A DNA stretch of 64,000 bases from the NCBI GenBank assembly GCA_910591455.2, contig OU342817.1:4549915-4613914 (forward strand), read 5' to 3'. Below the pieces are notes generated by a model, which had not been told where the DNA came from, searched no databases, and saw only the letters and a list, made by a program, of their open reading frames with translations. Origin of the DNA: Pholis gunnellus. Its lineage: Eukaryota > Chordata > Actinopteri > Perciformes > Pholidae. Below, one piece after another: positions 33,740-48,297 of this stretch; position 1 is the stretch's first letter; each line of letters opens with the position of its first letter. The translations under genes were made by a program, and so were the position numbers.

Positions 33740-35650
33740 TTGAACCGTGCGCAACAATTTTAACTTCTGGGGAAACTTCCGGACAATCAACTTTGACAAG
33801 TTTTAATGAAACGAGAGTTCCAAATAATCCCATTTCTTAAAAAAAAAAAAAATTTAATTCTTTGAACACCACAAATGAAACCATGTTTGTGTCCATATGA
33901 TTGCCATGGCTCTCATATTTTATCAATCTAACATCCGGAAGCTTCGACTGCTTCTCTGTCCTCCTCTACTGTACATGTCATGAAACAAAATACTGCCTTT
34001 AATAACTCAAAATCATCTTTATTAAACCAGAGAGATTTGTCTCATTTGATCTCTCCATCTGCACTTTAAACACCATTAACATTCCAGAGCTTGATATTAA
34101 TTCAATAAAATGTTACAAATACATACAATTACCAACATATTTAAATCCATCATACTCATCCTTGCTTCATCATTGTCACACATTTCCATCAGAATAAAAT
34201 CAATATCAGAGACAAGATTACTTTCACATTCTCAGCACTCACCTCTGATGGTCCTTCTCATGTCCTTGCTGCCTCGGCTGAAAAATAAAAGGGGCTTCGA
34301 CAAAATATTCGTTGTTAGTTAAATGTTAGTAACTCGAGAATTATGTGGACGCAGAGAAGGCTCCAACTTTACACAGAAAGGAGAGCTTCTACAGTAACAT
34401 GTGCAACCCACAATAACAGGATGGGCATTTATATTAAGGTCGCAGCTGTTTGTGATTAAACATGTTCTCATCTTCTCGTTTGTTTAAAGCCACTGAGACA
34501 GAGAAACTGAAAATCCAATTAGCTTTGTAGGAAGGAAGCGTCTGCTTCAAATTCAATGATATTTATTGTGTAAGTGTTTTTAGTATAGTATCAAAAAACA
34601 TATCGTCCTATGGCAAGGACCCAAGTTAGGCAGCTACTCCTCCTACGGTGCAAATGTACATCATGTACTTACATAAAGTGCTAACTGTCTGTCAATAACA
34701 GACATAACAGAAAAGAAGTAATGCCCACACCACCAACAGACTCAGTAGAGGCCATAGAGCACCTTGAACACAGTATATTCAATCTGAAGTGACTACATTC
34801 CAGTTGTAGTTCTACATTAGTTTAGCAGAAAGTGCTTCACCTAACATTTTACAGTGCATTGCCATGTGCAATACATATAATTGTCATTTTCTCTATGTGT
34901 CTTTAACTCAAAGTCTTCCGTCGTTGTACAACAGGAAATGTAATAATATCATGAGAGTGGGTGGGGATCTTGTGAGTTCTGTAAAAAATGTCATCACTCA
35001 TTGGTGTCTAAATAGAATAAACAGCAAAACGAGATGAAACTCAAAGTCATAAGACTATTATAAATGTGTGGAACATACACACGTGTGTATTAATCATGAT
35101 TATTATAAAGGAAGTATTGTAGGTTCTACCCAGTCTTGTTTCCTGCCTTATGACTCATGTGAACTCTCACAAGTTGTTCTCTTTGTAATTTGACATAAAG
35201 TAAGAAGGGGAAGACCCAAACACGAGAACTGGGTTTCCTTTCATTTTCCACAGCTTGTTTAGTTTAGTTTTTTTTCATGGGGGGGGTTCTGGGCGAATAC
35301 ATATTCCCACCTGTTATTTCCTTAGTTATAAAAGTGTATGCAGTATATGTGAGGCGCGTGTGCACTCGCCACACTCAAATGTAAATAGTAGTTGCAGTCA
35401 GGCCGTGTGTTATGCATACAGTCAAACCAGTGTAAAACATGCATCATCCCAGCAAACGTATGACACCTTTTCAGCTGACCATACAGAAGTCCACAGTCTT
35501 CCATATTCCCTTTCTGTGTCATCTGATGCTACTACCTAGATATCTCTCAGTCTAAAAGTCAGTGTCCCAGCTGTTTTGATATGACGTTTCGTTCCTTTGC
35601 TATTACCCTTCACTTGTCTCCTTCCTGTTTGTCTCTTTGAAGCGCTCCCC
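33740..35650. other. Intergenic between gene E and kcnj10
   Basis: Upstream region of E and, on its right side, presumably the 3' UTR of kcnj10 (both genes run on the minus strand). TTTATT near 34,562 could be a poly(A) signal for kcnj10, but its distance from the stop codon (about 1.1 kb) is untested. No other gene is seen. There is a T-rich run and a G-run near 35,265-35,287. Confidence 0.4.
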
Positions 35651-38600
35651 TCACACGTTGCTGATGCGAACACTGAGAGGAGCGTCTCTCCCCCGGCCTC
35701 GTTCCTCCCCTCTCTCCCTGTAACTCTGCTCCAGACGGATCTTCTCTGGATCGGACACCTCAGGCGCAGCCCCACCCCCGTTGCTCTGGTACTCCTGCTG
35801 CTGGGGGCTGGATGGTTTGAAGACGGGCGTGGTCTTGGTCTTGGCCACTTTGTCGAAGAAGGCGAAGTCCGCTACGTATTTCCCCGATGGGGAGAGGGAG
35901 ACCACAGGGGGGAACTCATAGCCCCAAAGAATCTCATCCGGCAGGTAGGAGGTGCGGACCTGGCAGGTGGCGGAGGTCGGCTCGACTGTGGCGCTCATGA
36001 TCACCAGCAGCTCGAAGTCTGCAGACTCTGGATCTGTCCAGCCCCCACCTGGTGGAGGTAAATGAGATGGGACACATTACAGAGAGATGTAATGAGAAGA
36101 GGCAGAACAATGGCAGAGAGGAAAGACGAATTTATACAAAGTTTAAAGGTACACTGTGGATTTTCTGACCACCAGTAGTGCGGTAAGAGTAATTTTATTC
36201 TGAGCGGGTTGTTTGTATCTTGAGAGGATGCACATGTATGATTGCTCAGTTGACACAAATTCCTGCCAATGGCTCCGCACTATTGCACTGATCAACTGTT
36301 TGTGAAAAGAGAAGAAGAAGAGGTCTGCAGAAAAAAAGAACTTAAGAGAAGGAAGAGGAACAAAGGTTGGAAGGTCAAATAAAGCATAAAGTGGTTAAAA
36401 ATAAAGTGGTTCACGCCAGCTGAGCTCACAAACACCTCAAAAGAGGAAGTGTAGGCCTGGTATGCAGGCTATTATCAGTAAAGAACTCTTTCTACGTCAG
36501 ATTTTATTTTAAAAAATCTATACGTTTTACGCAGAAATGTTGCAGTAGGTAGCAGAACACAGGTTTACATTAATTACCCCTCATCATTGTTACCATTTGG
36601 ATGAAAGGGAATGCCAGCCCCCTTGTTAGCAGAATGACCTAAATTGATGCCCCTTGTTAACCTGCGATCACTGGCAGGAATTTAAAGAGGCTGAGGTCAG
36701 CCTAGGCCTGTACCGAAAACACCACCTAGTGCTTGGAGGCATATTACACTTAAAAATAAAATTAAATACATGGTTCTTACAGATGTGTATCATTGGTTCT
36801 GAAGTAACAGACATATTTGTAATTGACCCTTTGCTAAGTCCCCACCTCTCCAACGAATGCTACCGGGAGTGGTTGGAAAGAGATATACAGTAAAACTTTA
36901 CGTTTTTACGTAAAAACCTGTGGAGCATTAGCATATCATCAACTAGCTTTACTAGCGTTACCACTTCTATGCTACGCTAGCTACTGAAGGTGTACTGAAT
37001 GCTGCTTTTGCTTTTTAATGACTAACACTGTGAATAAAGACCTACTCGGCTTTACAGGAGTGGTGTTCCCTAATTTTATAGGCTTCTGTCTTGATCACGA
37101 GAGCAATTCTCAACTGCCTAAATCCGCCTCCACCCCTGTTAAAAATTAACAAATCGCCCTACTGACCACTAGCCCCACCCACCAAATCTCTTCTCTCTCT
37201 ATCATCTCACCATCTCACCATCAAGCTTACCCTTGGCTGCCCAGGCTCGCAGGGGGCTGTTGTCATCGATGAGGTGGTAGAAGGTGAGGGGCAGGATGAG
37301 GAAGGGGCTGTCGCTGGACATGTCCACTTGGAACGGCACATTCCTCTGGTCCAGACGAACAGTCTCGCCTTCCTTGGTCAGAGACGTCTGGAGCAGTTTT
37401 CCGGTGACCTGTGGGGGCATAATATGAACAATGTGCACACAGTTTGACAAATTGCATATACACATCAAATCGACACATATTATTGTGTATTATAATAGTG
37501 TGACCTGTTTAACTGCTCTACAAACTAGAAGGTGGTGGACTTATCTGATAATCTACACTCTCTATCTCTAGGCCCACTTACCTGACACCCGAGCAGGAGA
37601 CTCTTGCGCATGTTGGCCACCCTGACCATCAGGCAGGGTCGTCCCTCGTGGGTCGACACCACAGCATGCTGGCTGAACTTCACCGTCTCACCTCGCTTCT
37701 TTGGCCGAGCAACCTGAGCGGAGAAATGAGTTCTGGTTTTAGTCTAATAAACTTTGATAAGACTCGTGTAAGAGTCTTGCACTCAACATGGGGACAGATG
37801 AATGTACATTGCATGAATATGCATGCAGTCGTGCTTTAAAGTAGCAGAGCACACATCTGCTTTCACTTGAAAATGCTCAAGATCCATAAATCTATATTGA
37901 TCTATGTATAAATAGGTTCTCTGTGTTCACTGTATCTTCACTTTGCAGCTGTATGTTTCATGCATTGGCTACCTTGGCGAGGAAGGTACCAGTGATGAAG
38001 ATCTCCATCAGCATGGTGATGACGAGCTGGACGATGAGGAGGATGATGGCAGCCGGACATTCCTCAGTGATGCAGCGGAAACCATAACCAATGGTCGTCT
38101 GGGTCTCCAAGGAGAAGAGGAAAGCTCCCGTCAGGGTCTGCATCTGCATCACACAGGGTGTGTGGTTTGAAGGTGGGTCAAACTCTGGAGGTTGAAAAAG
38201 GCAACAAAAGCCCATTCAAGTTATTCTGATGTCTTATGTTATTATTGCAGATAACAGTTTGTGTTTGTGTTGAGTTGAAGTACAACTAAATATTTACAGG
38301 GCAGAGAATCTAAGTGTCTGCCTCAAAAATATCCAGTTGATATGTAACATTAAAAAGGACCTTCTATAATTCTAACTATCACATTCAGCAACAAAAGAGG
38401 ACGTGGGGGAGAGCAGGTTTCTTGTTGAAGATATGAATTGACTTCCGCAACAGCTTCCTGTTTACACCACTGCTAGAAATAACGCTCACCCCCAATGGTT
38501 TCTTTTAAACAGATGTGTTTTACTGTTTCCAGCCATCCCTGTAACACTTCATGTAGATCAATCATCACACCACCCTTTTAGTTGTCACATTCTCACTAAC

Positions 38601-39601
38601 GGTTTTTCAACCATGTTCACATCTCTTTCTTTGGCGCGAAGCATGATGGAGATGTGTATTAAAAGCTATTTTAGCATTTCTAACATTCAATATTCATGAC
38701 TGCAAGGAAAACATATATCCTTTTAAACATCTTTTTTTAAAGAGTTTAATTTAACCCTCGAAACCTGCTTTAGCAGGACTGTGTGGGTGTTGTTTGATCT
38801 GATTTGACTGGCGGTGGATCAAACAATCAACCAACTGTCATCGGAGTATGATTCAAACGCAGCCTGAATCCTGATTGGTTAATGGAAGAACGTCTATTGC
38901 AGCTAGTTTCAGTTTTATTGATGAGTTTTTGAGATATCTGTGTGATATCTGACCCCAGTGCAGTGAGGTTGGAAATAATTTAGGTAATGCTTCTCGAAAC
39001 ATTAGAAAAAATACTTAACTTACGTAACAGTAATTGCAGAAACAACGTGTTGGTGATTTAGGATAATGCTTGCTGTAGGTTTTGATTGGAACTCCTTTCT
39101 ACTGAAGATATAGTCCCTATGAAACCTGTGTACAGTGAGGTCAGTGGATCATCTACAGTAGAGTGACCCCAACATGTTTTTTCTGGGAAGACACATTAAA
39201 CTACCCATCAACCATCAGTATGACCTGTTAACCTATGACCCCCCCCCAATCTCACCAAGTAGGTCTCCGTGCACCAGGGCCATAAGATACCACAGCACCC
39301 CGAATAGGAACCAAGTCCCCGCAAACGTGGCCGTGAACAGGAAGAACTTGTAGCGCCACTGCATGTCCAGAAACGTTGTCCAGAGGTCACGCATGTACAG
39401 GGCACTCTGCCCGCTGATGTGCTCGATGCGCACGTTGCTACGCCCATCTTTGGACAGGACACGCCTCCTCTTCCTCAGAGTCCCGCCCCCGCCAGAAACG
39501 CCGCCACCCAGCAACGGTTTTAAAACATCGGTCTGTGTCTGTGAGTGGCACACCTTCTGAGGGGAGGAGCTACGAGAGGAAGGCGGTGTGGCAGATGTCA
39601 T
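35651..39601 (-). CDS. kcnj10: Inward-rectifier potassium channel Kir4.1 (KCNJ10)
   Basis: Five coding exons on the minus strand: 39601-39256, 38184-37973, 37713-37582, 37408-37231, 36048-35651, all GT-AG with matching phases, giving 421 residues (human about 379). It aligns along its length with Kir4.1: [28 protein letters not shown]1 near 86-108, the pore TIGYGF at 146-151, TM2 with the rectification-controlling Glu176 (LMEIFITG), and the cytoplasmic [15 protein letters not shown] and [11 protein letters not shown] blocks. The C-terminus is LSVRISNV, a PDZ-type end as in mammals. The N-terminus has an added Gly-rich insert (GGGVSGGGG), and the C-terminal part has extra Gln/Gly-rich residues. 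Known role: glial and epithelial K+ buffering. I cannot tell whether it is the a or b fish paralogue. Confidence 0.93.
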
Positions 39602-41284
39602 CTGGAATAAAAAAGAAAGAGGAGTTTAATCATTTCTCTGATTGACTTGTTCAGGGTCCAGTGCTGTTTAATAGGCTCATTTGAGTTTAGAGTTTGATTT
39701 TGGTTGGAAGGATTGTTAAATATTTCTTTAATATCTTATACAATAATCACAACATCAGCAGTGCCTCACAATGTGATTTAGATCATGGTGACTTCCCATG
39801 CGGGGAGAGATGGTAACTTCCCACGATGACTGTAGGTTTTGGTAAATTTCCCTGCAGCTCTCGTTCTCATGTTTCATCTCAAGGGAGCCTGATTATACTT
39901 GAAACCAAACCTGTGATTGATTATATTTAAAATATGTCTCAAAATAAAATAAAGCAACTAGCGGACATCAAACTGTAACTTTGAATTATAAAGCAAGAGA
40001 CCAAAGTTGTAATCAGCAAAACAAGTCAAAACTAACTTGAGAAGCCGTGCACACCCACGCGAGTATTTTAGAATTCTTTTGGGCAAATAAAAATACTTCA
40101 ATGCAGAAGTGTGGATTCCAGCCTCTTAATTTAGACCCGAGCCACATGATTGCTTGTTAGTCTGAGTTTGTTGGCCTACTAAACCCAACTTCCACCCAAC
40201 ACGGACTTTGTTGCCCTTTATATTACTTCACATGTCCTGGCTCACGAGGTTATATACAAATTGGTTGAGATAAGAACAGTGTATGAGAAAAGCCTGAGGA
40301 GGTCTAACCATCCAGAACAATACGTAAAAACACCTGCGTGGGAGTATTGTGTGTGTGTCGTGCTCAATCTTTTGGTTTGGTTATGACTATGGAAGTGTCT
40401 GAAGACAAAAGTCTTTAATAGCTGCTCCGTGTGCCGACACTCAAAGGCACAGCCAAAAACACCTCCATACACCTGGCTAAACCCTGCGAGAGGTGGGCAT
40501 GCGTGTTGAAGTGTTGGTCTTGGAAATTTAGAAAAATTGTTAGAACATGAGAAAGCTGGGGGCGGGGGGATTTAAAACGCTTTTCAATGTAAAGGGTATC
40601 GAGGTCCGTAGTTTGCCCTCAGTGGAAAGACCATTAAAAGACGAAGAAGAAGTGACATTAAGTTCTCAAAATATAATCTTGTCATGGGAAGGAAGTTGCA
40701 CAACAAGAAGTGTGGAGTTTCAATTAATTTTGGCAACGCTGGAGGAAGAAGAGGCACTGCCAAATTGGTTTCAACATCTTAAACTGAAATTGCTGCAACA
40801 CATATATTTAGCAACTTCTGCTTGTATAACTCCCCTTTTTCTTTAGAATATACAGCTAATGACGAAACTTGTTTTTCTCTTTCTTTCAGCTGTGGTATAA
40901 GACTCAAGTCATTTGATTAAAAGGTGATAAAGTCCAAGTTCAGAGCGAGGGGCTATCTGTGATGTATATTAAAAAAGAGACCTCATAACCTAATAAAAGC
41001 TTTTTTGTATGTCAGTGACTAACTTTCTCAGAACCAATTTGTTTTCTTGTAAACATGTAAACCACGTGACAACCAAACCAAACACGCCAACCCACAACCA
41101 CACTAGAGAACAGACATAATGAAACACTGAGAAGAAAGAAAATAAACTGTGTGTCAGACCTGAATGACACTCGTGGCCAATTGTCTATTAAAATATGTCA
41201 TTAAAGATGTTTAAAACAACTGAAAATGTTTTAAAGCCATACTAGTAGTTGGTCTGTCCACCATGTTGCTTCAGTGAAATATCT

Positions 41285-41400
41285 TTACAGCTATCGGATG
41301 GATTTCAATTCAATTTTATTTCGACATTTATGGTCCCCAGATGCTGAATCCTAATGACTTCAGTGATTCCCTCACTTTTCCTCTAACGTTCTACCGAAAC
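41285..41400 (+). mobile_element. Dispersed fish repeat fragment
   Basis: Contains tttatggtccccagatgctg followed by aatcctaatgacttc and cctctaacg, a phrase I recognise from a very common teleost interspersed repeat. A related fragment in the other orientation seems to lie at about 50,340-50,430 (aaaatccatccaaaagttgt). Family not determined. Confidence 0.4.
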
Positions 41401-42826
41401 TTTAATCCCTCTTTCAATCAGTTTTTTTAAATGTTATAATTACTGCCTCACACATCGTGCGTGTCTGTAGATTCTTGTTAGGTCTCGATGTCAGGATACA
41501 GTTATTGATAAGAAGTGTGAACACCAACAAAAAACAGTTCCTGTTCAGCTGATATCTTTGCGATAATGACATATTTGGACAGACAGGGGAACTAGCAACA
41601 TAAACAGAAAGCATTTGAGAATTTTGTAGTGCATTTGTGATATCTAAAGGGCAGATTCTGAATGCCAAATCCCATGTATTATTGTCTTAATGTAGGGGAA
41701 ATTAACTGCAAATATTCCCACAGTAATATATGTGTTTTTAGAGCTTTACGCTGTGGGATGTTTGCATGAATGTGTGCCCTTGTCAGAACATTCAGATGCA
41801 GTCCACCCCGTCACACACAGACACAGTTACTGTATCTCCACACATCTGACACGCTCACTTACGTCCAACAAACCATGTCGGCCAGTGGGGAGAGGATAAC
41901 CCACAAGAGAGGACGATAAGGAAGAGGAAAGACAAAAAAGAGGGAAGAATTAGAAAGAAGATGTACTGCATCGACCAAACAAACCGTCCACACAGAGTCT
42001 CATTTGTCAGCTGGAGAAGAGAGGAGAAACTTGAATGAATCAATTAAGGTAAAACATCTTTGTCTGTAAGTCAGACTTTTCAGCCTTTACTGTTTATTCT
42101 AAGCAGAGTGGCCTTTAGTGGACAAAGAGGGAACTTCTGACTGGTAACTGGAGACGCTGGTAAGAGTTTGGTAGGAAAAGGGCCAAGGTTTGGCTTTCTG
42201 GATGCCCCGCTCAGGACTTTATTCAGACTTTCTTTATTTGCACCAAAAGGACCTAACCCAAAGAAAAACAACCCTGGACCAGTATCTATATACTGTTGCA
42301 CATATAGTGGAAATCAAAATAGCTTCTATGCAGAGTGCTGAGCATGGATTACATAACCAATCAGCTTCAATTACATCACACATTTGTGATTATGCAAGGG
42401 TGAGCCCCTCAAAGGCTTCACCCTCTCTTCTCCTGACACTCATACACACTCACGTCCCAGAGGGGGAAAACACAACAACACGTACATCAGATAACTGAAA
42501 GAGCAAACGGGAATAAAGGAGAGGGGAAAGGAGGGAAATATTTAGGACCAACCTCTCCAGTAGGATGTATTCCATCTCCATGGCACCGTGACAACCTAAC
42601 TGTACTGCCCTGCCTCAGTGAGCCGAATGCAAAAAACTGAATCAAAACTTTTTCTTTTGCCAAAGGGGCGCTGAATGTGTTCCCGATCTCCCTTTCTCTC
42701 TCTTTTTCTACTTTCCTCTTTCTCTCTCCTTCCTTCTCTCTCTCCACTGTGTACACAGGAATGCTTTGTTAGGAGCTGAGATAAAAGAAACAAAAGACAC
42801 CATTGACAAAAACGACTCTGTGCCCA

Positions 42827-42830
<4 letters not shown>

Positions 42831-42863
<33 letters not shown>
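42831..42863. repeat. (TG)n microsatellite
   Basis: Pure alternating TG run. The antisense ORF translating as repeated HT residues is an artefact of it. Confidence 0.9.
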
Positions 42864-42865
<2 letters not shown>

Positions 42866-42997
42866 TTATGTGAGAGTGGGATTGCAATTACATGCTTATT
42901 TGTGCATAAGTGTGACTGTAGGCGCACATGTGTGATTTTGTATGCATGCTGTGTGTTTGTGTGCAATTATTTGAATGAGAGTGTACAATTATATTTG

Positions 42998-43017
42998 TGT
43001 GTGTGTAGGTGTGTGTG

Positions 43018-43071
<54 letters not shown>

Positions 43072-43075
43072 TGTG
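42998..43075. repeat. (TG)n microsatellite, interrupted
   Basis: TG repeats with a few TAGG and TATG interruptions. Confidence 0.9.
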
Positions 43076-46000
43076 ATGAGTGAAAGGAAAAACGAGAGAA
43101 CGGAAGAGAGGAAGGGAGAGAGAAAAAGATCTGTGACAAAAGGCCCTCGTTAGTATTCTGGAGTGAGGAGTAATCCGCCTTCATCTCTCCCTCTCTGTCT
43201 CCCCCTCTCTGTCTCCCCCTCACTCACTCACACACTTTTTCTTTCTCTCCCTCCATCAGCTTCGCTCTCACCTTTCATTCATTCTTCTACTTCAAATAAT
43301 TTCACTCTATCAGCTTTAACAGTAGGCACGAGGTGTCGAAATAGAGATATAGAATGAAAAAATAACTTCCCAATCCTCGTCACATGAAGTGTAAACATTT
43401 GTTTAATGAAAATGACTCTTCTGAACCCTCCATCTCCTTGTTTCCTTCTCTTTTTCCTGCAGTTCATACATCAGATTTCTTCAATAGTTGTTCCTCCTGA
43501 TCAGATACTTTACAATATAATACTCTGGTAATGATGTATTCAAGGTAAACTTGAATTAAAAAAAAATTAAATTAAAAAGATACTAATATAATTTAAGAGG
43601 GTTCTCAAGGGAGCATAACTCACTTCTTGATGGATTTATTGATTTCATAGGAAGACTGAAACACACCGACTCTGCACAGAACCAACGTCTCAGAAACACA
43701 AATCACTTGTTGGTTATTTTTAGTTTCCCACTTTTGAACCTATAAGTGCAGTGAACCAGACAATGAGAGCGCTAAACACTGAATAAATGACAGTCTACTC
43801 ACGTTGTGAACTGATTTTACATTTTTGTTTATCAATAACCTTTAAAGATTCACATTATTATATTTGCCGCATTTGGAAATCATTTCTGTATGTGTATTTC
43901 ACAACCACGGGATAAAAGTGTTTGTCGAATCTGATGCTCTGATTGGATGTGAATAACTGATAAGATATTTAATCTTTAATCTCCAAGTGCATCCTGGGAA
44001 ACTTTGCACCAAACTCTACAGATGTCTCTGCACCAAATTACATCTGAGGACAGCTTCAAACTCGCCACAGTTCATAATGCGATCATTTTGATGCTATTTA
44101 CTATTTGCTAGTCATGTAATTTGCTTATTACATTTTTTCATCAGCCTACAAAAATGAACATTGTGCCTCCACCGGTAAGAGTTGGTCAATCAGTGTAAGA
44201 TGGCCTCTGTGAGCTGAAATGTGATTTCACATTCATTCAAAATTAAAGATTTGGCCAAATTACAAAGATTTTTCAAATAGTTTGACATTTCAAAGTATTG
44301 TTACTGTGAAATATAACAATTATCAGAGGAAAATAGAAATGATACATTAGCAATACACAGTAGTTAATAAATGGAAGATGACATGAATCAACGAATCATT
44401 AATAGTAAAGGTGTACTCCAAAGTGGAACGAAGAAACTTACCATGACTGTATTAGAAAGAGTTTTCATTTCTTAATTTAAGAAACAAATGTATTTTGTTG
44501 CCATGCAAAAGTCTTTATCTATTCCTCAGGTATTTTCATTGCACTCTGCTGACAAACTCATGTGCTTACCTTTACAGCTGGGATGTAATCTAATTGACTC
44601 GTGCAGAGAGCAGTTAGGAGCCCGGAGCCTCAGCCTTTCATCCACATGTCAGCTTTGTCGCCATACGCATCCTCACACGACACAACTGGGACTGTAAGTC
44701 TGCGAGAAGAGTAACTTCATTAGCCTGTTGTCCTGACACACCATCGAGGAGAATTAATGGAGACAGTTATTGGCTCATCGGGCTCCTGTTTCTGACCCGA
44801 AGCCCGGTCTCACTGCTCGCAAATTCTTCCCAAAGAGACAAGACTTGGCTTTATAAGAGGCATCTCTCTCTCTCTCTCTCACTTTTACTCTTTCCCTCTG
44901 TCTCTCTCTCCCTCACCCCTGAATTCCTGTTGTGTCGCCCTCACGTCTGTGTAATTGCTGTAATAATTGATCGCCACTCCCCCCCCTCCGGTCTCAATTC
45001 GGGATCAGAATAACTCAAGGGACCACATGTGCATGATACTGGAATTAGCTTCAAAATACAACTTTTTATTTTTCCAATAAGTTTAGTTGTTCTCTCCCTC
45101 ACCTCCCAACTGAATGCACAAAGTCCAAAAAAGAGCACAGGAACACACGTGGATAGACAGATGCACATTTTTGGGGCCTCACATGCAAATTCTCCAAAAA
45201 TGCACTCTGGCACACGTGCACACGCCAACAAACGGCTCCAACAGACCACCCCCTGCAGCACACACACAAACACGTTTTAAGGGGGCACCACAGAGCCCCC
45301 TATTCATAACTTCTGTGGCCGGCGTTTGCTGTGTCCAAGAGCGTCTGTACGGAGCGTCCTGTTAAGCTCTAACACATAAAGAGGGACGTCCGTGAGGTGA
45401 ATACGGCCTCACTCTGCCTCGGGACAGGGTGACAAAGCATTATTTAATTGAAAGAGGGAGAGGTGGAGGGAGTTGTTGAGGACCAAATGTGCTAAAAACC
45501 TGACGCAAAATTCAGGAAAGGACTATTTATAATATATATTTTGTGGTATTTATGTGTTGTTAAACAGCCATGTGCCTACAAAACACATTGAAGATAGAAA
45601 AGATGGAGGCAGGTCTAATGTCTAACGGAGCAGCATCCTCGGAGCTGGAAAGGATTCAGTTTCCTGCTCAAGAGCACCTCAGTAGAGAGGATGTGTAACT
45701 GCATGTCAACAGAGGAACTTGAACTCTCGTCCGAGGGCCCTGACACATCAAGCTCAACTCGAAATAAGTCGCAGACAATTAGACTCAACTTATGCTGTCT
45801 CACTTCCTGATTCCTGGTTAGAGTGCGGGTAAAGTTCTCAGTAGGGTGGGAAGCAGTAGTTCGTGTTTGATACCCAGAAAAGGGAAGAGTCAGCATCACG
45901 GAAAGACAACGTGAACCACTGATACTGTGTATTCACACCAGTTTGTGTTAACAGTCCCTCGGTGGCTCTGAGAGCTCAACACACTGCAAGTTTGGAAAAC

Positions 46001-46439
46001 ATCTTCATCAAGTTGACAACATATTCAGGAAAAATGTGACAAAACACAACTAAATAGAGAAACACGCTGCACGTGTTTTAGGAAGGAGGAAGAGGTGGAT
46101 GGTCGGGTCAAACACAAGACTTTGCCTCAGGACACCACTGTTAATGTTTCCATCTGAAACCATCAGTCAACTTTGAATTATATGAATTTACTCCGTAGCT
46201 TAAATACTACAACAAACATAATTACTTAAAGCCAAACCATGATGCTCTACTCAACCTAACTGAGTTGTTTTGTTGTGTTTCTTGTTATGTTTAGTTTCAA
46301 CATGTTTGAAACTGCGACAATTGAGAATGCAGTCTAGTTACATGGGAGCGTAACTTTGTAGGAGACAGGGTTCTTTAACAGCCATCATTTAAATAGCAGT
46401 CCAGCCTGTTTTTGCATAAAGTTGGAGCACTTTATTTTA

Positions 46440-46643
<204 letters not shown>

Positions 46644-47289
46644 CACAGCTGCTGATGCTCCACAGCTCAGTGTGTCAGAACTCTTGTGATCGAAAGCATT
46701 CACTCACCACACCATCGCAACAAGTTTAGTTTCTATTTCTAAATTGATCTCTACCTTCATGAGATTCATTCACTGAGTCTAGACAATATATTCTTAGCCC
46801 CGACATACAACACTGAGGTCGGAGGGACAACATGTTCTTTCAGTTCCTGAGTCTAAATGTGTTATAGCAACTAAACAACCCATACCAACACTTCTGTAAT
46901 TCCTTTTAAACGTCAGCTAAAAAACACACAAAAACTCTAAATTGACTTGTGCGATTTGATTCAACCCTGGAGAATATAATATTATTCTAGTCATCATTGA
47001 TCTCTGATACTTTTTGAAGTTGTGTTACTCTTTCTCATCTTTTGTTAAAGCACTTTGTAAGTGTGCGAGGAAAGGTGCCGTACAAATAAAGTTCTGATCG
47101 TTATGTATTCATGTGGACGAGACTACAGCTGCTGTTGATACGTCCATGCAGTGTCTTGTGAATTACAGGTATAGAGGTGATGTTACGGGGAAGCTGGATC
47201 AAACGGGCCGTGAAGAGAGAGAACAGTGTATGTTCCGTTTTGCTACATGTCCTCATGACAGCTCTTACTGTGGTAATCAACTATGTTGA

Positions 47290-47760
47290 GTCATAGTTGG
47301 TCAACGTTTACATTTACTCAACTGCTTCCATTTGCTGCTACTTTATACTTCTACTCCGCTAAAGTTGATCTGCAAATATCATACTTTTTACTCCACTGCG
47401 TGATTTATTCAATAACTTAAGTTACTTTGCAGATTACGATTGTTAACACAAAATGTAACCACTGAATAGATTTTGATGTATTACGTATTTCTTCATGTCC
47501 AAAGAAGAACTCACAAGCTCACTAGAAGTTTATAAGTTGATTAAACAGCTGCAACACTGAAGCCATACACACATTCATGTATCAATAATTATAAATCAAA
47601 AAACATGATTGTGAAATACGCTATTCTTCATAATGAGTACTAATTAAAAATGATTCCGCTTTAACTTGAAACAGAGTACTTTATACAATGTGGTAATTTC
47701 TATTTGTAATTAAATAAAAGATCTCAGTACTTCTTCCACTTCTACATTTCTTTAAAAGGT
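47290..47760 (-). mobile_element. MITE-like repeat (decayed)
   Basis: It contains tttttactccactgcgtgat and ttaagttactttgcagatta and ends gatctcagtacttcttccac. This matches the outline of a widespread fish MITE whose end reads like gtggaagaagtactcagatc. A better-preserved copy with the same end lies in pnp intron 3. Its age makes exact ends unclear. Confidence 0.55.
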
Positions 47761-48240
47761 ACTTTCATTCAATAAAAGTAGGTTTTGGGAACCATTTGAA
47801 GATGACATTTTGACATATATCACTAGACAGCAGGTGATACATCTATATGTTACAGTAAAACACAGATTTGGCCACATATCATAAAAACATTCAGAATACT
47901 GTATCTTTATATTGGTCATTATGTGATCATGCTCTTACTTGGCCTACAGTGAGTCAACATGAGGAGCTTGACATGAGATAATCAGCATGATTTTGGTGTG
48001 ATCATCCCTCAATGGAGAAGTTGATCCGTCACTCAAAACCTCAAGAATCTTCCACTAAGAGCCTGTACGTATCTGACTGAGTTATTGCACGTGATAATAT
48101 CTCATACCACAGCCCCTCTTGACAGGAACATGACAGGAACATGTTGTTTACTCACTCCTAAGTGAGAATCAGCTGTGAAACCACTTTCTCATGCAACATG
48201 TGAAGCAGAAAGGGGAGGGAAAAGAAGGCTGCAATGTCTC

Positions 48241-48244
48241 TGTG

Positions 48245-48276
<32 letters not shown>

Positions 48277-48297
48277 TGCGTGTGTGTGTGTGTGTCT
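48241..48297. repeat. (TG)n/(TGCG)n microsatellite
   Basis: TG repeat with an internal run of TGCG units. Confidence 0.9.

Noticed and set aside
35597..36061. 154-codon + strand ORF over the last kcnj10 exon
   Set aside because: Antisense to the conserved Kir4.1 C-terminal coding sequence.
40547..40846. 99-codon + strand ORF
   Set aside because: No family resemblance, no clear splice context and no repeat in other units. Treated as chance.
42888..43223. Histidine/threonine-rich ORF
   Set aside because: Translation of a CA/TG microsatellite.
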